Positions 60,154 through 64,000 of a stretch of DNA of 64,000 nucleotides are shown piece by piece (the stretch's first letter is position 1; each line of letters begins with the position of its first letter). Made by a program: the position numbers and the translations under genes. This DNA comes from Desulfovibrionaceae bacterium. GTDB lineage: Bacteria > Desulfobacterota > Desulfovibrionia > Desulfovibrionales > Desulfovibrionaceae. The notes beneath the pieces were generated by a model that was given only the letters and a program-made list of their open reading frames with translations, did not search any database and was not told the origin of the DNA. The stretch covers positions 33,535 to 97,534 of the forward strand of contig JAFGBU010000040.1 of NCBI GenBank assembly GCA_016932995.1, in the 5' to 3' direction.

Positions 60154-61800
60154 CTAAAACAGCGAGAGCATCCAGTGCTCGATGGCCGGCATGTACCAGG
60201 TGGCCACCAGCCCGCTCAGGGTCATGGTCACGGTGTACGGCAGGGCCAGGACCACCATGCGGCCGTAGGACAGCCTGATCACCGGGGCCAGGGCCGAGGT
60301 CAGCAGGAACAGGAACGCGGCCTGGCCGTTGGGCGTGGCCACGCTCGGGATGTTCGTGCCCGTGTTGATGGCCACGGCGAGCATGTCGAAGTGCTCGATG
60401 ACCTCCTTGACCTTGGCCGCGGCCTCAGGGGCCATGTCGGCCAAAAACGCGGCCCGGTCGATCCCGGCGTCCGTGAGCCCGGCCATGAGCGCGGCCCCGG
60501 TCTGGCCCGTGTCGGGTATCATGCCCAAGAGGTTGACGAAGTGCATCTTGGTCTCGGTGATGTACACCGTGGCCACGAACACGTTGTCCGAGATCATGGA
60601 CAGCAGCCCGTTGGCCAGATAGTAGGCCGCGAGCTGGACCTTGCCCGAGAGTCCGAGGACCCAGTGCAGGACCGGGCCGAACAGGTGCTGGTCGTGGATC
60701 ACGGCCACGATCGAGAAGAAGACCACCAGAAGCGCGGTGAACGGCAGGGCCTCCTCAAAGGCGTGGCCGATGCGCTGCTCCTCGGTGATGCCGTTCAGCG
60801 CGGTCAGGAAGATGATCACCGACAGGCCCACGATGCCCACCTCGGCGAGGTGCAGGGCGAGCGCGATTATCAGGTACACGCCCACGCAGGCCTGGATGAA
60901 CAGCCGGGCCTTGCCCTTGAAGGTGCGCTTCTCGTCGCGCCTGGCCGACTCCTCGATGAGGATCGAACGCACGTTGCCGGGCATCTTGAAGCCGTAGGTG
61001 AACCAGCCGGTCTTTTCCACGAGCACGCAGGTCAGCATGCCGACCGCGAGCACGGGCAGGGACACGGGCGCGACCCTTATGAAGAAGTCCGCGAAATGCC
61101 AGCCCATCTCGTGGCCGATGAGCAGGTTCTGGGGCTCGCCGACGAGCGTGGTCACCCCGCCCAGGGCCGTGCCCACGGCGCCGTGCATCATCAGGTTGCG
61201 CAGAAAGCCCCTGAACTTGCGCAGGTCGTCCCGGTACATCTCCTTGACTATGCCGTCGTCGCGCAGGTCGTAGTCGCCCTTACGGCCCGAGGCGAACTGG
61301 TGGTAGACGTTGTAGAAGGCGTAGGCCACGGCGATGATCACCGCGGTGACCGTGAGCGCGTCCAGAAACGCGGACAGGAACGCCCCGGCGAAGCAGAACA
61401 AAAGCGAGATGACCGTCTTGGAGCGCACCTTCACCAGTATCTTGGTGAAGGTGTACTGCAAAAGCTCCTTCATGAAGTAGATGCCCGCGACCATGAATAT
61501 CAGAAGCAGAATCACCGGGAAGTTGTGCACCGCCTCGCGGTACACGGTCTCCGGGCTGGTCATGCCCAGGGCCACGGCCTCCACGGCCAGCAGGCCGCCC
61601 GCGGGCAGGGGGTAGCACTTCAGGGCCAGGGCCAGGGTGAAGATGAACTCGGCGATCAGCACCCAGCCGGTGACGAACGGCCCGGCGGTGTGCAGCAGCA
61701 CCGGGTTGAGGACCAGAAATCCGATGACGGTCAGCTTGTACCAGTCCGGGGAATTGCCGAGCAGGTTTCTGTTCAGGGCCTGGGCGATGTTCTTGGGCAC
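60154..61800 (-). CDS. nhaB: Na+/H+ antiporter NhaB
   Basis: Inner-membrane antiporter of 548 residues with about 12 hydrophobic segments. Family landmarks: [22 protein letters not shown] at the N-terminus, [35 protein letters not shown] and [15 protein letters not shown], and [21 protein letters not shown]. The start is GTG at 61800, with AAGGAG nine bases upstream; a longer frame above it crosses the divergent spacer. It converges on the DUF4911 gene with seven bases between. Confidence 0.95.
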   Translation of the reverse strand: MPKNIAQALNRNLLGNSPDWYKLTVIGFLVLNPVLLHTAGPFVTGWVLIAEFIFTLALALKCYPLPAGGLLAVEAVALGMTSPETVYREAVHNFPVILLLIFMVAGIYFMKELLQYTFTKILVKVRSKTVISLLFCFAGAFLSAFLDALTVTAVIIAVAYAFYNVYHQFASGRKGDYDLRDDGIVKEMYRDDLRKFRGFLRNLMMHGAVGTALGGVTTLVGEPQNLLIGHEMGWHFADFFIRVAPVSLPVLAVGMLTCVLVEKTGWFTYGFKMPGNVRSILIEESARRDEKRTFKGKARLFIQACVGVYLIIALALHLAEVGIVGLSVIIFLTALNGITEEQRIGHAFEEALPFTALLVVFFSIVAVIHDQHLFGPVLHWVLGLSGKVQLAAYYLANGLLSMISDNVFVATVYITETKMHFVNLLGMIPDTGQTGAALMAGLTDAGIDRAAFLADMAPEAAAKVKEVIEHFDMLAVAINTGTNIPSVATPNGQAAFLFLLTSALAPVIRLSYGRMVVLALPYTVTMTLSGLVATWYMPAIEHWMLSLF

Positions 61801-61951
61801 GGCTTTGGTCTCCTTTATGCCTGGACGTGTCTCTGGCCGCCGCCGGGCGGCGGAACGGACCCTATTATCACGAGACAGGGCCCTGGGCAACAAAAACCAA
61901 AGCCGAGCTTTGCCGTTGCCAGCCCGGGGAGGCGGGGCTAGTATTAATTTC

Positions 61952-62917
61952 ATGCGGACATTGATATTCATGCCCCCGGTCAAAAGCGGCGGGACGCTGG
62001 TCCTTGAGACCATGGCCCGGCTGCTCCGGGCCTCGGGCCGCGAGGCGCGCCTGGTGCGCCGCGAGGGCGACCCCGGCCCGGGCGAAACGGCCTGGGCGGA
62101 CCTGGACCTTCATCCCGGCGACCTGTGGCTGACGCCCGAGGGCTGGGTCAACGCCCTGGCCCCCGGACTTTCGGCCGGGGCGCGCTGCCTCGTCTACTGC
62201 CAGAACTGGGCCTACCTGTTCTCCGGCCTGCCGAAAGACGTGTCCTGGCGGGACCTTGACGTGGACTTTCTGGCCGTGTCCGAGCCGGTGGCCATGTTCA
62301 TGGACCGGGCCCTGGGCGTGCGGCCGGCCGTGCTCAGGCCGGGCATAGACCTCGATCTCTTCAGGGCCCCCATGGCCAAGCCGGGCCCTGCGGTGCGCAT
62401 CGGCTACATGCCGCGCAAGAACAGGGCCGCGGCCGCCCAGATCAGGGCGGTCTTCGAGGCCAGAAACCCAAAGGCCGGGGTCGAGTGGGCCCCCATCCAG
62501 GGCCTGGACCCCCAAGGCGTGGCCCGGGAGTTGTCCAAATGCCGCATTTTTCTGGCCACGGGCTTTCCAGAGGGCCTTTCCCTGCCCCCGCTGGAGGCCA
62601 TGGCCTGCGGCTGCGCCTGCGTGGGATTTGCCGGCTTCGGGGGCTGGGACTACATGCGCCAGGCCGATCCTGCGGGCTACGCCCCGAATTGGCCCCTGCG
62701 GGACACGGCCTGGGGCGGCAACGGCCTGTGGTCCGCGGACAACGACGTCCTGGACGCGGCCCTTAACCTGGAGCGGGTCGTGTCCTGGATCAAGGGCGCC
62801 GCGGCCGAGCTGGACATGGTCCTCGAGAACGCGGCCCTGACCGCCCGGGCCTACTCGCTCGCCGAGCACGAAAAGGCCCTGCTGGCCGTCTGGGACGGGC
62901 TCGAGGCCCGGGCCTGA
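61952..62917 (+). CDS. GT-B glycosyltransferase-like protein
   Basis: 321-residue protein with a GT4-like GT-B fold: [19 protein letters not shown] (N-domain loop), [36 protein letters not shown], and [13 protein letters not shown] starting the donor domain, then [20 protein letters not shown] with the EX7E-type acidic pair ([13 protein letters not shown]). No signal peptide. It is a second glycosyltransferase in the window, unrelated in detail to the one at 6198. Acceptor unknown. The RBS is weak. It precedes tatD by 27 bp. Confidence 0.75.
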   Translation: MRTLIFMPPVKSGGTLVLETMARLLRASGREARLVRREGDPGPGETAWADLDLHPGDLWLTPEGWVNALAPGLSAGARCLVYCQNWAYLFSGLPKDVSWRDLDVDFLAVSEPVAMFMDRALGVRPAVLRPGIDLDLFRAPMAKPGPAVRIGYMPRKNRAAAAQIRAVFEARNPKAGVEWAPIQGLDPQGVARELSKCRIFLATGFPEGLSLPPLEAMACGCACVGFAGFGGWDYMRQADPAGYAPNWPLRDTAWGGNGLWSADNDVLDAALNLERVVSWIKGAAAELDMVLENAALTARAYSLAEHEKALLAVWDGLEARA

Positions 62918-62944
62918 GCGGCCGGACAGGACCCCGGAGGCGTC

Positions 62945-63769
62945 ATGGCCAAGAAACGCAAGCCCCGGCCCGAGCCCGAGGACCTGGGCCTGCCCCTGGT
63001 CGGGGTCGAGACCCACGCCCACCTGGACCTCGAGGACTTCGCCCAGGACCTGGAAGAGGTCCTGGCCAGGGCCAGGGCCTCGGGCGTGGCCCGCATCGGA
63101 AACGTGTTCCTGGGCCCTGCGGCGTTTGAGCGGGGCAAAAGGCTGTTTGAGGCCCACCCCGAGGTGTTCTTCATCCTCGGGGTCCACCCCAACGACGCGG
63201 CCGGATACGACCGGGACACGGCCCGGGACCTGGCCTCAGCCATCCGCTCCGAGCCCAGGGTCAGGGCCCTGGGCGAGATCGGCCTGGACTTCTACTGGGA
63301 CCGCGTGCCCAGACAGGTCCAGGTCCAGGCCTTCAGGGACCAGCTCGGCCTGGCCAGGGACCTGGGCCTGCCCGTGGTCGTGCACTCCAGAAACGCGGCC
63401 AACAAGACCATGGAGGTCCTCGCGGGGGAGGGCTTCAGGGACTATCCCCTGCTCTGGCACTGCTTCGGCGGGGACAACATCCTGGCCAAGAAGGTCCTGG
63501 CCAACGGCTGGCTCATCTCGGTGCCCGGAACCCTGACCTACAACGGCAACGAGGCCATGCGCCTGGCCGTGCTGGCCACGCCCCTGGAGCGCATGGTCCT
63601 GGAGACCGACTGCCCGTACCTGGCCCCGGAGCCCTGGCGCGGCAAGCGCAACCACCCCGCGCTCATGGCCTTTACCGCGGCCCGCATGGCCGAGCTCAAA
63701 CGCCTGCCCGCGGCCGAGGTCTGGTCGCGCTGCGCCGAGACCGCGACCCGGTTCTTCAATCTGGACTGA
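62945..63769 (+). CDS. tatD: TatD-family metal-dependent hydrolase
   Basis: 274-residue DNase-like metallohydrolase with the TIM-barrel motifs GVETHAHLDLEDF, GEIGLDFYWDRV with the bridging Glu, VVVHSRNAANK, LLWHCFGGD and LETDCPYLAPEP. The N-terminus carries a short basic/Pro extension (AKKRKPRPEPEDLG). TatD has 3'-5' exonuclease activity and roles in quality control. ATG has GGAGG four bases upstream. It is the last recognisable gene; 231 bp of hairpin-rich sequence follow. Confidence 0.95.
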   Translation: MAKKRKPRPEPEDLGLPLVGVETHAHLDLEDFAQDLEEVLARARASGVARIGNVFLGPAAFERGKRLFEAHPEVFFILGVHPNDAAGYDRDTARDLASAIRSEPRVRALGEIGLDFYWDRVPRQVQVQAFRDQLGLARDLGLPVVVHSRNAANKTMEVLAGEGFRDYPLLWHCFGGDNILAKKVLANGWLISVPGTLTYNGNEAMRLAVLATPLERMVLETDCPYLAPEPWRGKRNHPALMAFTAARMAELKRLPAAEVWSRCAETATRFFNLD

Positions 63770-63817
63770 TTCGGATCAGGGCGGGTCCCGCTTCGGCGCC
63801 GACCCTCTAATGTCGCG

Positions 63818-63849
63818 TTTCTAAAATAAGCTGACGCTTATTTTAGAAA
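63818..63849. repeat. AT-rich perfect hairpin, 14-bp arms
   Basis: TTTCTAAAATAAGC and GCTTATTTTAGAAA are exact complements around TGAC. The block is AT-rich in otherwise GC-rich surroundings, 48 bp past the tatD stop; AT-rich sequence continues to about 63860. Confidence 0.9.
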
Positions 63850-63857
63850 TAAAAATA

Positions 63858-63877
63858 ATTGTTGCGCATTGTTGCGC
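63858..63877. repeat. Tandem 10-bp direct repeat
   Basis: ATTGTTGCGC occurs twice head to tail between the AT-rich hairpin and the downstream hairpins. Confidence 0.8.
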
Positions 63878-63916
63878 CATACGCAAAGACCCAATTGATT
63901 CGCGAACGCGACCCTA

Positions 63917-63940
63917 GGAGGTTGTTGATAAACAACCTCC
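63917..63940. repeat. Perfect hairpin with GATA loop covering AGGAGG
   Basis: GGAGGTTGTT and AACAACCTCC pair perfectly around GATA. The left arm includes AGGAGG at 63916-63921, a canonical ribosome-binding sequence that the hairpin would hide. Confidence 0.85.
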
Positions 63941-63959
63941 GCGCGCCAGGACGGCGCGC
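63941..63959. repeat. Perfect hairpin, 7-bp GC arms
   Basis: GCGCGCC and GGCGCGC pair around AGGAC. It begins immediately after the GATA-loop hairpin. Confidence 0.7.
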
Positions 63960-63988
63960 CCGGAAGCATTGGCTTCCAATGATTCCGG
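63960..63988. repeat. Hairpin with one mismatch, 6+6 bp arms
   Basis: CCGGAA-G-CATTGG and CCAATG-A-TTCCGG pair around CTT with a single G-A mismatch. It directly follows the previous hairpin and ends 12 bp before the window edge. Confidence 0.75.
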
Positions 63989-64000
63989 AGATTTGGCGAA

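Overview
The window is a high-GC, gene-dense stretch of bacterial chromosome with no rRNA or tRNA genes, no CRISPR array and no clear mobile element. Several features point to a sulfate-reducer-like Desulfobacterota, most likely a relative of Desulfovibrionales. These are the continuous block mreB-mreC-mreD-mrdA-rodA-bactofilin-atpF'FHAGDC-glmU-zapB-zapA-6S RNA-rny-ymdB-tyrS, an ATP synthase operon that carries b and b-prime but not the a and c subunits, a MqnP-like UbiA prenyltransferase, and a YedE/TusA/DUF3343 selenium-sulfur cluster. The assignment rests on gene content and order; I ran no searches.

Layout. 1-5.2 kb: the end of typA, an MBL-fold hydrolase, sppA and rpsA. 5.4-8.9 kb: a minus-strand run of cheD, a secreted acetolactate decarboxylase, an Hpt protein, a glycosyltransferase and an AMIN-domain protein. 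9-14 kb: a TetR regulator with its own operator, then an MFS transporter followed by uvrA. 14-21 kb: housekeeping metabolism (pyrF, folD, eno, coaX, an aminotransferase, purD, purE). 21-24.3 kb: a six-gene minus-strand operon of two Cys-motif mini-proteins, a NAD(P)HX-dehydratase-like kinase, a DUF3343 protein, a TusA protein and the YedE transporter. 24.4-28.5 kb: a structured leader, a MerR regulator, htpG and a SagB-type double nitroreductase. 28.5-34 kb: YjdF, a ZIP transporter facing an orphan ZnuA-like protein, then a hydantoinase/oxoprolinase-like protein coupled to a histone-deacetylase-fold protein. 34-38 kb: MscS, UbiA/MqnP, an HU protein with a long helical tail, YdcZ and a DksA/TraR zinc finger.

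38-56 kb is the conserved growth block, almost all on the minus strand. It includes two genes that are easy to miss: a 6S RNA at about 41937-42110 and a 58-residue ZapB-like protein at 42422-42598. It links cell shape (MreBCD, PBP2, RodA, bactofilin), energy (ATP synthase), envelope precursors (GlmU), division (ZapA/ZapB) and RNA turnover (RNase Y). 56-64 kb holds a radical SAM protein, a methyltransferase, an FAD oxidoreductase, an M24 peptidase with DUF4911, NhaB, a second glycosyltransferase and TatD. The window closes on a compositionally different, hairpin-rich tail (63.8-64.0 kb) that may be the edge of another element.

The most notable items are the terminal hairpin array, the nested inverted repeat upstream of the MerR gene, the YedE operon with its Cys-motif mini-proteins, the hydantoinase-deacetylase pair, and the tailed HU protein. 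None is proven to be a new system.
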